Position numbers and translations under genes: made by a program. This document shows positions 1-10,744 of a DNA stretch of 64,000 nucleotides, piece by piece. Source of the DNA: Tamarix chinensis (Eukaryota; Streptophyta; Magnoliopsida; Caryophyllales; Tamaricaceae); contig CM060180.1 of NCBI GenBank assembly GCA_030549775.1, positions 78,585,672 through 78,649,671 of the forward strand, in the 5' to 3' direction. Below the pieces are notes generated by a model that was not told where the DNA came from, did not search any database, and saw only the letters and a list, made by a program, of their open reading frames with translations. Position 1 is the stretch's first letter, and each line of letters begins with the position of its first letter.

Positions 1-490
1 GCGCTGCATTTTGCCCTCAGAGCCGTCGAAATGCCGCGTCATGCTTAACGACCTTATAACCGTTGCCAGCCTACGGCGCGAAGCTGCGTTTTCCTCCCAC
101 AACCCTTAGTACGCCGCGTTTGACTTACGGATTAAATAAACGCCGCCGAACCGGCCGGTTCCCCTTCTTTTTCTTTTTCCCCCTGGACCACCGGTCCACC
201 CTACCTATCTTCTTCTTCCCCGACCTGCAACTCGACTTGCAGCCCCGAATCTCGCTGGCAGCCACCAGCTCAGCGCCGACTGTCCTCCCCTGCCCTTCCC
301 TGTCATTTTCCTTCCTCTTTTCGACCTTGACCAAGTCCCTCTCTCCCTTTCCCGCGTGCCCTTCTCTTTCCCTTTCTTCTCCCCCTCCTCGACCCAACCT
401 GCCATGGCAGGACCTGCCGCCTGCCGGCCAGCCTGGCGCCTGCACCACCCCCTTTGTCTTCTTCCCCAGGCCTTGCCCGACCACCCTACC

Positions 491-498
491 TATAAATA
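491..498 (+). promoter_or_regulatory. TATA box of LTR T1
   Basis: TATAAATA sits in a C-rich context (CCTATAAATACCCC) at the same relative place as TATA boxes in three other LTRs here (9155, 12625 minus, 21904). It is followed by AACCCTAGG-type leader sequence. Transcription would start about 30 bases downstream, which leaves a very long R/U5. The role is inferred from position and motif. Confidence 0.55.
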
Positions 499-1129
499 CC
501 CCCATTGATCACCTGGGTTCGGGATTTGGAACCCCAAAACCCTAGGTTTGCTCCCTCTCGCCGCCGCCCCATCAGACGCGTCGATCGCCGCCCTCCCCCA
601 ACGCTGTCGGTCGAACGCTACCTAGACCCCCACCTTGCACCACCCTCCACCTAACCAATCCCTCCTCATCCCTCGATTTGCCTTGCACGAGCCACCCCTG
701 GCCGTGTAAAATCGCCACCCCGAGCAGCCCCTTCCAGCCCGTCGCCACCTTGCGCCACCTTCTGCCACCCCCTCCGCCGCGACCAGCCACCCTGCCACCT
801 CCCAAAATAACCGGAAGGTCCTCCCCTACCTACCCATACCATCCTTACCCCTACCTCCTTCTCCACCAACCTCCACCATCTCCCACCACCTTCGGTCGCC
901 GCGTCCACCACCGCGCGCCGCCTCCTTTCTCACGCCACCACCCTCATTTCCACTCCCCTCTCCCTGCTGTCCCCTCCCCCACACTTAACCTTCCTTTCCT
1001 TTCTCCCATCTAACCTCCACCTTAACCTTTCCCTCTCTTCTCCTCCTCCACGCGCCGCCGCCGGACCACCACCGACCCTAGGTGGTTCTCCACTCATCCA
1101 AACCCTAATGCCCCTTTTATATAACTACT

Positions 1130-1626
1130 ACTATTTTCTACCAATATTAATACTATTATTATTATTATTATTATCATTATTATTTATTTCATTACTATTA
1201 CTATTATTATTATTATCATTATTACCATTATTATTGCCTCTATTATTAATGTTCTTATTTCTTACTAATACTAACATCCATTTTAAACCCTAACTTGTAT
1301 TATTCTTAACTTTGGTCTTATTTTTATAATTATTAGTATTAACATTTTTATCATTATTACTTCTATTATCCTTACTACGGTTATTATTGTGGTTGCTAAA
1401 CCTTACTTGGTTGTATTATTGTTATTATCATTACTAGTAGGAGTATTACTATTATTATCATCATTATTAGTATTATTACTATTATCATTATCACCCTTAG
1501 GAATAGTTTACTTGTAATATTGTGGCCTTATAATATTATTATTTCAAACCTAACACCATTGTTAGACTTAATCTTAAAAACGCTAGAGTTCTATTACTTG
1601 AAACATAAATGTCACTATTAGTAGTC

Positions 1627-1660
<34 letters not shown>

Positions 1661-1667
1661 CACTATT
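1130..1667 (+). repeat. ATT microsatellite runs
   Basis: Imperfect (ATT)n and (ATC)n tracts lie at about 1140-1250, 1440-1495 and 1622-1667 inside LTR T1, separated by AT-rich unique sequence. They create leucine- and isoleucine-rich ORFs that are not genes. Confidence 0.85.
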
Positions 1668-1913
1668 TTACTATGACTAGTGAACACTAGTATTATAAGA
1701 ATGGAACTAATGGGCTTAATAAAATAAGTGTAACAATAAGTATCATAAATAACTATATTTTGACTACTAATATTTAGTATACTAATTCTAAGGTAAAAAC
1801 CCTAGTTTTTGTATAAAACCCTTTTTAGTAATAAAAACCCTAACCTTAAACTAGAATGAGGATTGATAGTAATTATAAGGGAAACTAATACTTAGCATTT
1901 TCCCCTTTTATAG

Positions 1914-1975
1914 GTAACCCCGACCAAAGCCCTAAGGAGTTAGAGGAGCGTGCTCCAAGCCCGGCGTCGCCTTAG
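1914..1975 (+). other. Splice-bounded 62-base block in LTR T1
   Basis: A 62-base block is preceded by a pyrimidine-rich stretch ending TATAG and ends CTTAG before GTAAGG, a good plant donor. An equally long block lies in the T2 LTR (10495-10556) and matches at about 45 of 62 positions, including an identical 10-base core AGGAGCGTGC. It looks like a small exon inside the LTR leader. No transcript evidence is available here. Confidence 0.45.
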
Positions 1976-2215
1976 GTAAGGATGAAGCTAATGGCCTTGT
2001 ACTATGTGTGACATGGATGTGTTGAATGTTGTGTATGCCATGCTATGCCACGTATTATCTGATTTGTGGATAACTTGTCTTATGTGTAGCACAGCTTGGA
2101 GATTGAGGTATGTTGTATGTTCTACCGTGACATGAGCATGACATTTATATGTATGATGTTTATGATGTAATATGTTATGGCCCACTAGGACATGCATGTT
2201 AGGGTAAATGGTAAT

Positions 2216-2880
2216 ATGAGTTGGGAACCATCATGGGAGTCTTGGAGTTTGTATGGTGGGATTAGGGTTTGTATGGTGGCATAAATGTTCGTATGGTGGT
2301 ACTAATGATTTCATAGTGGTATTAATGGCTTATGGTGGTATTCGGGTTCGTATGGTGGTATTGTGATTTTACAGAGGCATTAATGTTGTATGGTGGTATT
2401 TGTGTTTTTATGGAGGTATTACAATTGTATGGTGGTATTTGTGATTTATGGAGGTATTAATGTTGTATGGTGGTATTAGGGTTTGCATGGTGGTATTAGG
2501 GTTTGTATGGTGGCATAAATGTTCGCATGGTGGTACTAATGATGGTATTAATGGCTTATGGTGGTATTCGGGTTCGTATGGTGGTATTGTGATTTTATGG
2601 AGGTATTAATGTTGTATGGTGGTATTTGTGATTTTATGGAGGTATTAATGTTGTATGGTGGTATTTGTGATTTTATGGAGGTAATGATGTTGTATGGTGG
2701 TATTAGGGTTAGTATGGTGGTATTAATATTCGTATGGCGGTATTAATGATTGTATAGTGGTATTAATGACTTATGATGGTATTAGGGTTTACACGGTGGT
2801 GTTATGGGTTGTATGGCGGTATTAATGTTGGTATGGCGGTATTAGGGTTTTGCATGGGAGTTAATGATCGTATGGAATCA
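2216..2880 (+). repeat. TGGTGGTATT minisatellite
   Basis: About 30 degenerate units of roughly 20 bases follow the pattern GTATGGTGGTATTAGGGTTT. A 39-base double unit is repeated three times near 2590-2705. It occupies the same LTR position as different minisatellites in related LTRs (10745, 32385, 41330). An ORF across it is a by-product of the repeat. Confidence 0.85.
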
Positions 2881-3224
2881 GGGTTGGGAGTGATTAACTC
2901 TGGGGCGCTGTGATTAAGTAGGGATGGAGTAACCAATTGTGACTGTTGAGGATAATTAAGGGTTGGGATGGCTAAGTACAATGGTTATGGTAAAATAGGG
3001 ACGAGAGTGGTTAACCACGGGTTGGTGTGGACAATTAGGGTTGGTTATGACCGCTTAGAGTTGTTTGGCGTTATCATGTGTATTATCGATTAAAGGGTAG
3101 TTATGAATGCGGAATTTTATTGGTTGCGATGTGTAAAGCATAAAGAGAATGATTTATGCGTATCCTTGGTGAAAACCTTTTGAATAAGATATGTTAAGAC
3201 ATTAACTACTTACAGAGAAAGATG

Positions 3225-3575
3225 TTGAGCCGGACCCAGACCGGTCCACCGGCAAATAATAGTGGCAGGGTATGTCACCCTCGTGACCGGTCCACCGGCT
3301 ATAATAGTGGTAGGGCATGGCCCTCGTGACCGTTCCACCGGCTATAATAGTGGGGGATTCCGTGCTCAACAAACTAATCAAAATGATGATAAGACCTGGG
3401 AAAGGTACGAATACTTACAGTGGAACACCTTGTGAGTCGGGGCCAGACCGGTCCATCGGCAAATAATAGTGGCAGGGTATGTTACCCTCGTGACTGGTCC
3501 ACCGGCTATAATAGTGGCAGGGCATGGCCCTCGTGACCGTTCCACCGGCTATAATAGTGGGGTTCCTGCACTCAC
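3225..3575 (+). repeat. Two-block CCACCGG...AATAGTGG repeat
   Basis: There are two blocks, 3225-3370 and 3430-3575, each with three units of the form GGTCCACCGGCTATAATAGTGG split by short CCCTCGTG spacers. The first block ends near GTGCTCAAC and the second near GCACTCACACGG. The same two-block plan recurs in LTRs T2, TG, Q, G1 and, decayed, K. Confidence 0.85.
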
Positions 3576-4104
3576 ACGGACTATTAAAGAATATGTGTGG
3601 AATGAACGTATTATTATTAATGAGAAATAAGAATAAGTCACCGGAAAGTACTCAAGCCTTATCTTGTGTGTTATCGCTTGTTGTCTATATGATCGTGCAA
3701 TGTGTGCTATGTGGTATGATTGTATGCTTGGCCTTAGCGCACCAGCGCCCTTACTCAGTATTGGACCCGTACTGATACTACCTTGATTGAATGGGTCCTG
3801 TGATGATCCACCAATGGTGGGGAGCAGACCTCCTATGCAGGTTTGATCGGTTGCTATTTTGGGGTAGAAGGCTTGACTTGAGTGAGTAGGCGATCCGGAT
3901 ACTGATCCTTTTTGGGGATTGTTTTGTTAGCTATGTTTTGTATTACGTTTCCCGTTTTTAAAGAGAAAAAAAAGTATTATGGGGTTGTAATCCTGAATCG
4001 TATTCAAACTTCTGTTTGACTTATATCTTATTAATGATTTATGCTAAATGTCGTCTTGCATTTTATGATACTTCGTACTTATTGATGATCGGTTTTAGCC
4101 TTAG
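3576..4104 (+). other. LTR T1 U5-side segment without genes
   Basis: This is AT-rich LTR sequence. TGCAG followed by GTTTG (junction at 3840) is a candidate splice acceptor in the same place as candidates in related LTRs. A 83-codon ORF at 3524-3775 starts inside the AATAGTGG repeat and matches no family I know, so it is treated as chance. Confidence 0.5.
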
Positions 4105-4150
4105 CACTTAGTGCCGGAACGGTAGGAATGAACCGGTCTGGTACTAAGTG
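4105..4150 (+). other. Terminal LTR hairpin (T1)
   Basis: CACTTAGTGC on the left pairs with GTACTAAGTG on the right across about 26 bases. The hairpin ends 100 bases before the LTR terminus. Equivalent hairpins occur at 5239-5284 (minus), 12128-12172, 16992-17035 (minus), 34810-34855, 44228-44273 and 45198-45243. Confidence 0.65.
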
Positions 4151-4490
4151 TGGCGGTGATACCCCCAAATTTACGATTTTAATTCTTTCGCTTCACCTAA
4201 AGCTTTTGATTTAAACGAAATTTTTCAGTAGTAAATTTGGGGGAGTTACAGTAATAGAAACCCTAGTATTTTTAAGGCTAAGGCTAATAATAGGCTTAGT
4301 AATAAAAATAATAACATAATAATAACAATATTAACAAAAAGAATACTATTGCTAAGGATAATAATAACATTCGAGATGATGATACTTATATGGGTAAGGT
4401 TTTGAATTCTCTTACAGAAGTAACAATAATAATGACGAGGTCCGGGGTAGCACTAATAGTAATAATAATAATAGTAGTAATAGTAGTAGT

Positions 4491-4491
4491 A

Positions 4492-4547
<56 letters not shown>

Positions 4548-4548
4548 A
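4491..4548 (+). repeat. (ATG)n microsatellite
   Basis: About 18 nearly perfect ATG/GAT units are followed by AAT units. A methionine run of 18 residues in one frame and isoleucine runs on the other strand are artefacts of the repeat. Confidence 0.95.
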
Positions 4549-4808
4549 ATAATATCTATAGTAAAAATAATAATAATAATAATACTAATAAAAGCATTAA
4601 GAATAATATTAATAATAGTAATATTCAAATCGTAAATAATAATTATAAGGTTTGAATATTTTTTTAATAGCAAAAAAAATGACAGTATGCCAAATTTAGC
4701 ATTAATAATAATGATGATGATGATAATAAAATTATGAAAATCAAAATAATAATAAAATAGGGTTTCGACCCCCTTAATAATAGTATTAAAATTAATATCT
4801 CAAGTTGC

Positions 4809-4838
4809 AAATAATAATAATAATAATAATAATAATAT
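4809..4838 (+). repeat. (AAT)n microsatellite
   Basis: This is a run of about ten AAT units inside reverse LTR H. Confidence 0.9.
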
Positions 4839-5153
4839 AAATATAAATATAAGTAAAATGGATAAATCTTGCATAATTAGGGATTAAGGGTTGAGAGGGG
4901 TTAGGACACCACTTACGGTTGGTGGTGACCGGTGGCACCGGTGGTGTTGTACGATGGCACTGGCAGTAGCGGTGGGGAAAAGGGGGAAGAATGTGGAAAG
5001 TTTGGTGGTTAGGGCAAGAGAGGGAGATTTGAGGTGGTGGAGGTTGCCTAGGCTGAGAGTGTTGGAATGGTGGTGATGGCACAACCAAAGGCAGCGGCGC
5101 AGGCGGCGGTGGTGTGGTGGCCGATAGTGGTGGAGATGGAGGAAGGGAGGGGG

Positions 5154-5613
5154 TGTAACACCCCGAAATTTTAAAAAAAAATTAAAACAAAACACTACTA
5201 ATAAATTAAAACCGTAAATTCTGGTGATGTTACCGCCACACTTAGTACCAGACCGGTTCATTTCTACCGTTCCAGTACCAAGTGCTAAGGCTAAGATAAC
5301 AACTTATAACATTAACAATAATTCAAGTTCATAAATACGGGAATTCGGTACGCATAAGTTTTTATTCAATCCAAAATATGAGGGTATTTTTTCACGGAAA
5401 ATAAATAACTACAATCATAAAATTGTTTACAAAGCGTTCAACATAATTAAAAGAAACTAAGAATAAAATCTCAATGGAAAAACCGGCCACGCCACTCCGA
5501 AACTAATTTGGCCTAATCATCACTCAGGCCCATTCGATGTCCCATAGACATCAATCGCGTCAAAGTAAACATCTCCTACCTGCAGCAAGTCAGATGGGCC
5601 TTCTACTCGTGGG
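5154..5613 (-). mobile_element. Inverted copy of the T2 LTR 3' end
   Basis: This is the reverse complement of 11799-12261 over its whole length, with roughly nine of ten bases matching by eye. Many differences are C/T or G/A changes (for example GCGTGGCCGG against GCATGGCCAT). It includes the terminal hairpin (5239-5284 on this strand). The match stops at GTGGG, directly before the RT reading frame. Confidence 0.9.
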
Positions 5614-6040
5614 TGTTTTCCAAGATTGATTTGAGGTCCGGGTATCATCAGTTGAGGATAGCTGATGCTGACATCATGAAGAATGCATTCCAGATCCGAT
5701 ATGGGCATTACGAATTTACAGTGATGCCCTTTAGACTTACAAATGCTCCTACAGTATTAATGGATCTAATGACGAGGATATTCAAACCTTTCCTCGATCA
5801 ATTTGTGGTGGTATTTATAGATGATATTTTGGTGTATTCTCGGGGAAGTGAGGAGCACAAACAACATCTACGCACCATTTTGAGCACATTGAGAGAGCAT
5901 CACCTATATGTTAAGTTATCAAAGTGCGGGTTTTGGCTCCAGGAGGTAGCTTTCCTTAGTCACATTGTATCGGCTAAGGGGGTGGCTGTGGACCTCGATA
6001 AGATTGTGGAAATCACGGAGTGGAAGCCTCCTACAAACGA
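5614..6040 (+). pseudogene. Gypsy reverse transcriptase, N-terminally cut
   Basis: The frame opens in mid-domain at [12 protein letters not shown] and runs through [11 protein letters not shown], the catalytic [10 protein letters not shown] (FIDD codons at 5814-5825) and the LSKCGFW region. Family RTs carry about 100 more residues before this point, replaced here by the inverted LTR piece. Near 6038 a deletion of about 17 codons removes the segment linking RT to the connection domain, and the frame shifts. The two catalytic aspartates survive, but the enzyme cannot be complete. Confidence 0.92.
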
Positions 6041-6600
6041 TTTGTACAGAACTTTTCCAAGATAGCGAGACCATTGGCTAATCTCTTGAAGAAGACTACG
6101 AAGTTTTAGTGGGATGAGGCGTGTGAAGAGGCTTTCCAAGAGTTGAAGAAGAGATTGACCACTACACTGGTGTTAACTTTACCCGAGGGGACTGAGGAGT
6201 CCGAGGTTTACAGCGATGCATCCAAGAATGCGTTGGAATGCGTGTTAATGCAGAAGGGTAAAGTGGTAGCTTATGCCTCGCGATAGCTAAAGAAACATGA
6301 GCAAAATTATCCCACACATGACCTTGAGTTAGCTGTTGTGGTGTTTGCCTTGAATATTTGGAGGCATTATCTATATGGGGCGAAGTGTAAATTCTTTACG
6401 GAACACAAGAGCCTCAAGTATTTCTTCACACAGAAAGAGCTCAACTTGAGGTAAAGAAGATGGTTGGAGCTGGTAAAGGATTATGTTATTGAATTAACCT
6501 ACCATGAGGGTAAGGCCAACGTGGTTGCTGAAGCTCTAAGTAGGAAGACTGCACATTCCACACTGTGTTGTGTGGTTGCTGATCGGACAATAAGGGAGTT
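6041..6600 (+). pseudogene. Gypsy connection and RNase H domains
   Basis: The frame resumes at [15 protein letters not shown] and reads through SDAS, the HDLELAV motif, the TEHKSLKYF motif and VAEALSRK. These are the landmarks of Ty3/Gypsy RNase H. Two of the four usual acidic positions read glutamate where the family has aspartate (TDHKSL and ADALSR are usual). Stops interrupt at about 6108, 6284 and 6452. In a live element this domain removes the RNA strand of the hybrid during reverse transcription. Confidence 0.88.
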
Positions 6601-8112
6601 ATCAGATTTGGAGATTGAGATTATTCGGTAGGGTGACCTCGAAGCCCGTATGAATGTCTTGACGCTTACTCCGACTATATTTGAAGAGATTCGAGTAGGC
6701 CATGTTGGAGATGTTAAGTTGGAAAGGATCCGACAGAAGATGCGGGAAGGCAAGGCAGAAGGATTCAAAGTCCATGACAATGGCAGTATTTGATTCAGGG
6801 ACCGTTGGTGTGTGCCCCAGAGTTGTCCAGACCTCAAACGTCATATTATGGAAGAGGGACATCAAAATCCCTATTCGGTTCACCTAGAAGGATCGAAGTT
6901 ATATAAGGATCTCAAAAAGGTGTATTGGTGGCCTCTTATGAAGTGAGAAGTAGCTGAGTTTGGATTCTAGTGTCTTGTGTGTCAGAAGGTCAAGATTGAA
7001 GACCTAAGACCAATGGGATTACTTTAGTCTTTAGAGGTGCCGTGATGGAAATTGGATTCCATTTCTATGGACTTTTTGAGTGGTCTACCGAGGACTAGAA
7101 GCGGCTATGATACTATCTGGGTTATTGTTGATAGATTAACCAAGTCAGCTATGTTCATTCCTGTGAAGTCCACCTGGAGTATGGAGCAATTAGCAAACGC
7201 TTATATGAAGTTCGTGGTTAGCCTCCATGGAGTCCCAAAGGATATAGTTTTAGATCGAGATTTGAGGTTCCTCTCTCACTTTTGGGGGAAACTATAGGAA
7301 TTTTTGGGAACCAAATAAAAAATGAGCACTTCTTTTCACCCTGCCACAGATGGGCAGACAGAGCGAACCATTCAGAACTTGGAGGATATGTTGAGGGCAT
7401 GTGTATTGGATTTCCAGGGATGTTGGGAGGAGTGCTTGCATCTGGTGGAGTTCTCGTATAATAATAGTTATCATGCTGGTATTGGGATGGCTCCCTTCGA
7501 GGCATTGTATGGAGGAAAGTGCAGGACTCCTTTGTGTTGGAGTGACATCAGCGAGACGATTGTGATGGGACTAGAAATGATTGAAGATATGACTTTGCAG
7601 GTTAGACAAATCCAGGATCAGATGAAAGCAACTCTGAGCCGACAAAAGAGTTATGCCGATCAGAGGTGTAGGGATGGAGATTTTGAGCCTGGAGACAAAG
7701 TATTGCTAAGGGTTTCTCCTACCAAGGGGTACAGAGGTTTGGAAGGAAAGGCAAGTTGAGCCCCAGATATATTGGGCCCTTTGAGATATTGGAGCGAATA
7801 GGTGAAGTTGCTTATAGATTGGCTCTTCCTCCGAAATTGGCACGAGTGCATAATGTGTTCCACATTTCTCAGCTGCGAAGGTATGTGGTCGATTCGTCAC
7901 ATGTAATTAAACGAGATGAGGTTGAATTGGATGATTCCCTGACTTACAAGGATCGATCGGTGCGGATTCTCTACACCAAATTAAGAAAGACTCATACGAG
8001 TTCGATGCCTCTAGTTAAGATCCTATGGAGTCGACATGGGACTGAGGAAGCTACTTGGGAGACTGAGAAGGATATGCGAGAAACATATCTGGAACTTTTT
8101 GCTATAGGTTAG
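6600..8112 (+). pseudogene. Gypsy integrase with C-terminal chromodomain
   Basis: The order is: HHCC zinc domain (about 6830-6995, ending CLVCQKVK); catalytic core with the first D in SMDFLSG (about 7066), the second in VLDRDLRF (about 7250) and the E in DGQTERTIQ (about 7360); the GPFEILERIGEVAYRLALP stretch; VFHISQLRRYV; and a chromodomain (about 7960-8105, LVKILWSRHG then EEATWE). All three catalytic acids are kept. Stops occur near 6630, 6943, 6968, 7026 and 7297-7318, with a frameshift at about 7755. The chromodomain marks a chromovirus and the C-terminal wording suits the Tekay/Del lineage. It would read histone marks and guide insertion. Confidence 0.92.
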
Positions 8113-8134
8113 ACCCTTTTTATCTCTTTTGTCC

Positions 8135-8260
8135 CTAAGGGGGTAGTGGATTTAAGTATAGTTAATAATGCATTATTCTAGAAGTTAGAATACCTTAGCC
8201 CTAACCCTAGAGAGCTGTAAGAGACTTTAGGGGTTAAGTCTATTTTTTAGGGGGTAGTGA
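8135..8260 (+). other. Two polypurine tracts of T2
   Basis: AAGGGGGTAGTGG (about 8137-8149) and TTTAGGGGGTAGTGA (8246-8260) lie about 110 bases apart. The second abuts the LTR start and would prime plus-strand DNA synthesis. Doubled tracts also occur in N, TG and G1. Confidence 0.75.
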
Positions 8261-9154
8261 TGAAATGCCCCAGAATTATTTACTTAGATATATTATTAAA
8301 TAAGGATTTATTAAAAAATTAATTTAATTTATTATTTTATTTGGAATAAGAGGGATTTATTTAGGGCAAATTAATAGGAACTTATGAATATTTTTATAAA
8401 GGAAAAATGAGGCTTTTTGTAAATTAAAAAGGAATTAAAAAATAATAATTTAAATACCCTAAATTAGCCTAAAAAGAAAATTTAATATTATTTTAAATAA
8501 ATGTTTTATTTTAGATACCTAAATTATTCAAATTAATTTATTAAACCCAATACCTTAAATTTTCCTTTTCCCTTTTTCTTTTTCTTTTTCTTTCTTTACT
8601 TTCTTTCTTTTCTTTCTTTCTTTCTTTCTTTTTCTCTCCCGCCGATTGGGCCTGGCGCGGCCCAACCCAACTCTTCTTCTCCTTTCTCCACGGCCCAGCG
8701 ACGTGCCTCCTTCATGAGGTATTCCAATGCCGCGTTTGGATTCGTTTCCAGACGAGGCACTGCATCTCATTAAATGAACAATTTAACTAGCGCGACCGGC
8801 CCGGTTCTCTCCCTTTTCTTTTCTTTCCCAGTCAACCGATTCACCCCCTCCCTCCTTCCTTCTTCTTCCCCTCTCCTCCGTCGACGCTGCTGCAACTCCC
8901 ACCCTCGAAAATGGCGACGCCGGCTACGAGGACTCTGACCAACCGATTCAGCTCTCTTTTGCTCCCTCTTGACTCGCACATTGACGTGAAATGATCGAGT
9001 ATCTTCAACTCTCACTCATTCCCTCTCTTTTGCTTCGCGAAACTTCGACCCCGACCCAATCAATCGCCGACCAATTTCTGCCACCGGCCACCTAAACCCT
9101 AGCATTATATACCATCCAAGAGACACCCAAAACCCTAATAACCCATCTAAACTC

Positions 9155-9162
9155 TATAAATA
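9155..9162 (+). promoter_or_regulatory. TATA box of the T2 LTR
   Basis: TATAAATA in ACTCTATAAATATCC lies about 890 bases from the LTR start and is followed by a leader with AAAACCCTAAG. It sits in the same place as the TATA box of T1. U3 would end near 9190, leaving about 3 kb of R/U5. Confidence 0.6.
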
Positions 9163-10179
9163 TCCTAGTTGTGGATGTTTTTGAAGCTTCTTCCTTCTCA
9201 AAACCCTAAGTGAGAACCGCCCTCCACCGTGACTTCAGACGCATCTTCTAACGCTGATAGCCAACCTCAGCACCACCACCACATTCCAAATTCTTCGTTG
9301 CAATTCCCTCTAGCTAACTAAACCATTTTCAACCTTCAATTCTTCTTGCACGGGCCTCCATAACTGTGCAAAGTTGCTGCTCATCTCGCCAAAATTTTTA
9401 CCCCGAAACTTTAAACCACCGTCCACCGCCACATACCCCACTTCTGCCACCCTATAAACCACCCAAAATTTCTTGCTAAGTCTCCTCCACCAAACCATAG
9501 GCTTATTATATTTTTCTCCTTTCCCCTTCCCTCCTTTTCTTCATTTTTACCTCTCTTAGATCCATTTTCCGGCCACCTCCAGGAACCACCGCCAGTGCCA
9601 CCCATACCCTCCAACTCAAGGTGAAAGCGTAGACTTTTTAAATACTTACCTTCGATTTATTGATAATTATTATGCTTTTATCCTAATTTTTAATGTTAAT
9701 TTGATTTTAATTATTATTTTTGATATCAACTATATCTTAATTTCTATATTTTGTTGACAAGTCTGGGAGTATTATTGAGTAAGATAAATTATTATTCTCG
9801 AATTTTTCTTATTTAATGGAATTATTACATGTTTAATAGTATTATTAATAATATTATTAATATTATTATCATTAGTGTAACTATTTAATTGATGTTGTAA
9901 TTATTTCAGGAGGGGCATAGACCAAAAATTCTAATTAAGCCTCGCACTTTTACTTTTTATTAATATTATTAAAATTTTTAACATTTTTTCTAATTATATT
10001 ATTATTATTATCTTTATTAAATTTATATTATAAGTATATATAACTTTAATATCATTATTACAATTTTGAATGGTATTATTATTAAATTGGGGTGGTTCGA
10101 AAACCACCTTGTAATTTTTAAGAATTTTGGTATTATTAATATTAATTTTCTACTAATAAAAGTATCATTAATAAGATTA

Positions 10180-10183
10180 TACT

Positions 10184-10280
<97 letters not shown>

Positions 10281-10285
10281 CATCA
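10180..10285 (+). repeat. ATT microsatellite
   Basis: (ATT)n and (AGT) units are followed by a short (ATC)n run inside the T2 LTR. Isoleucine runs in two ORFs arise from it. Confidence 0.95.
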
Positions 10286-10494
10286 TCATCATCACTATTT
10301 TGGTGAAGGGTGGAGACCCTTATATCACCACCCCTTTTCGAATGGAAATAGTAAATTAGTTGTATTCTAAAGTAATATTTTGTATAGTTAACTATTATGT
10401 AATATTATTTCAATTAAAAACTAAATCTTAAAATTAGTTAGAGAATAATAAATTTTATAAGGGAGCCTAATTCTAGTATAATTTTATATAATAG

Positions 10495-10556
10495 GTGAAC
10501 CCACTCAAACCCCTCAAGTGGAATAGGAGCGTGCACCAAGACCGGTGTCGTGTTAG
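10495..10556 (+). other. Splice-bounded 62-base block in the T2 LTR
   Basis: The block is preceded by an AT-rich stretch ending AATAG and ends GTTAG before GTAAGGG. It is the same length as the block at 1914-1975 in T1, with the shared core AGGAGCGTGC, and is related to blocks at 49600-49666 and, in position only, 31890-31962. Confidence 0.45.
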
Positions 10557-10744
10557 GTAAGGGTGTTACTAAGGTCATTTGTGTGTTTATATGCATTATG
10601 TTCTTCATATGCTATGTATTCTATGTTATCATTATTAATTATGTTATATATGATATGATGTGGAGTCCACGTATGATCTTGGGTTTTTATATGGCATGTG
10701 TTTTATTTGTATGTGATAATATAAGATTTTGGCTTAAGACATGC

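Larger units (their letters stand above)
1..4250 (+). mobile_element. Gypsy LTR T1 (left end outside the window)
   Basis: This is the long terminal repeat of a Tekay-like Gypsy element, entered part-way through. Its right end is the LTR terminus GGGGGAGTTACA. The order of parts matches the full LTR at 8261-12261: GC-rich pyrimidine tract (1-1090), TATA box, ATT repeats, a splice-bounded block, a minisatellite, AATAGTGG blocks and a terminal hairpin. The opening segment (ATGCCGCGT followed by ACCGGCCGGTTCCC) also resembles 8725-8810, so both LTRs are probably one family. No primer-binding site follows the LTR, so it is a 3' LTR or a solo LTR. Proline-, serine- and leucine-rich ORFs on both strands of 63-1013 are products of the skewed base composition. 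Confidence 0.8.
4251..5153 (-). mobile_element. Reverse LTR H, first piece
   Basis: On the minus strand this reads as a pyrimidine-rich tract (5153 down to about 4865), a CCCTTAATCCCTAA passage, then AT-rich and TTA-type microsatellites, which is the usual order in these LTRs. It continues across the T2 insertion into 12262-13496. Its left end is cut by the LTR T1 junction at 4250/4251. It contains no gene; the valine- and glycine-rich ORFs are artefacts. Confidence 0.6.

Noticed and set aside
63..1013. Proline-, serine- and arginine-rich ORFs up to 160 codons
   Set aside because: They lie in a pyrimidine-rich LTR tract, overlap in several frames on both strands, and match no domain. The same happens at 21373-22113, 36969-38170, 39661-40814, 48192-48913 and 58646-59407.
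2216..2880. Regular repeats suggesting a CRISPR array
   Set aside because: Units are degenerate, contiguous and lack unique spacers or cas genes. It is a minisatellite in a plant LTR.
4386..4673. ORFs with long methionine or isoleucine runs
   Set aside because: They are translations of (ATG)n and (ATT)n microsatellites. Similar ORFs at 1108-1293 and 10023-10359 were also left out.
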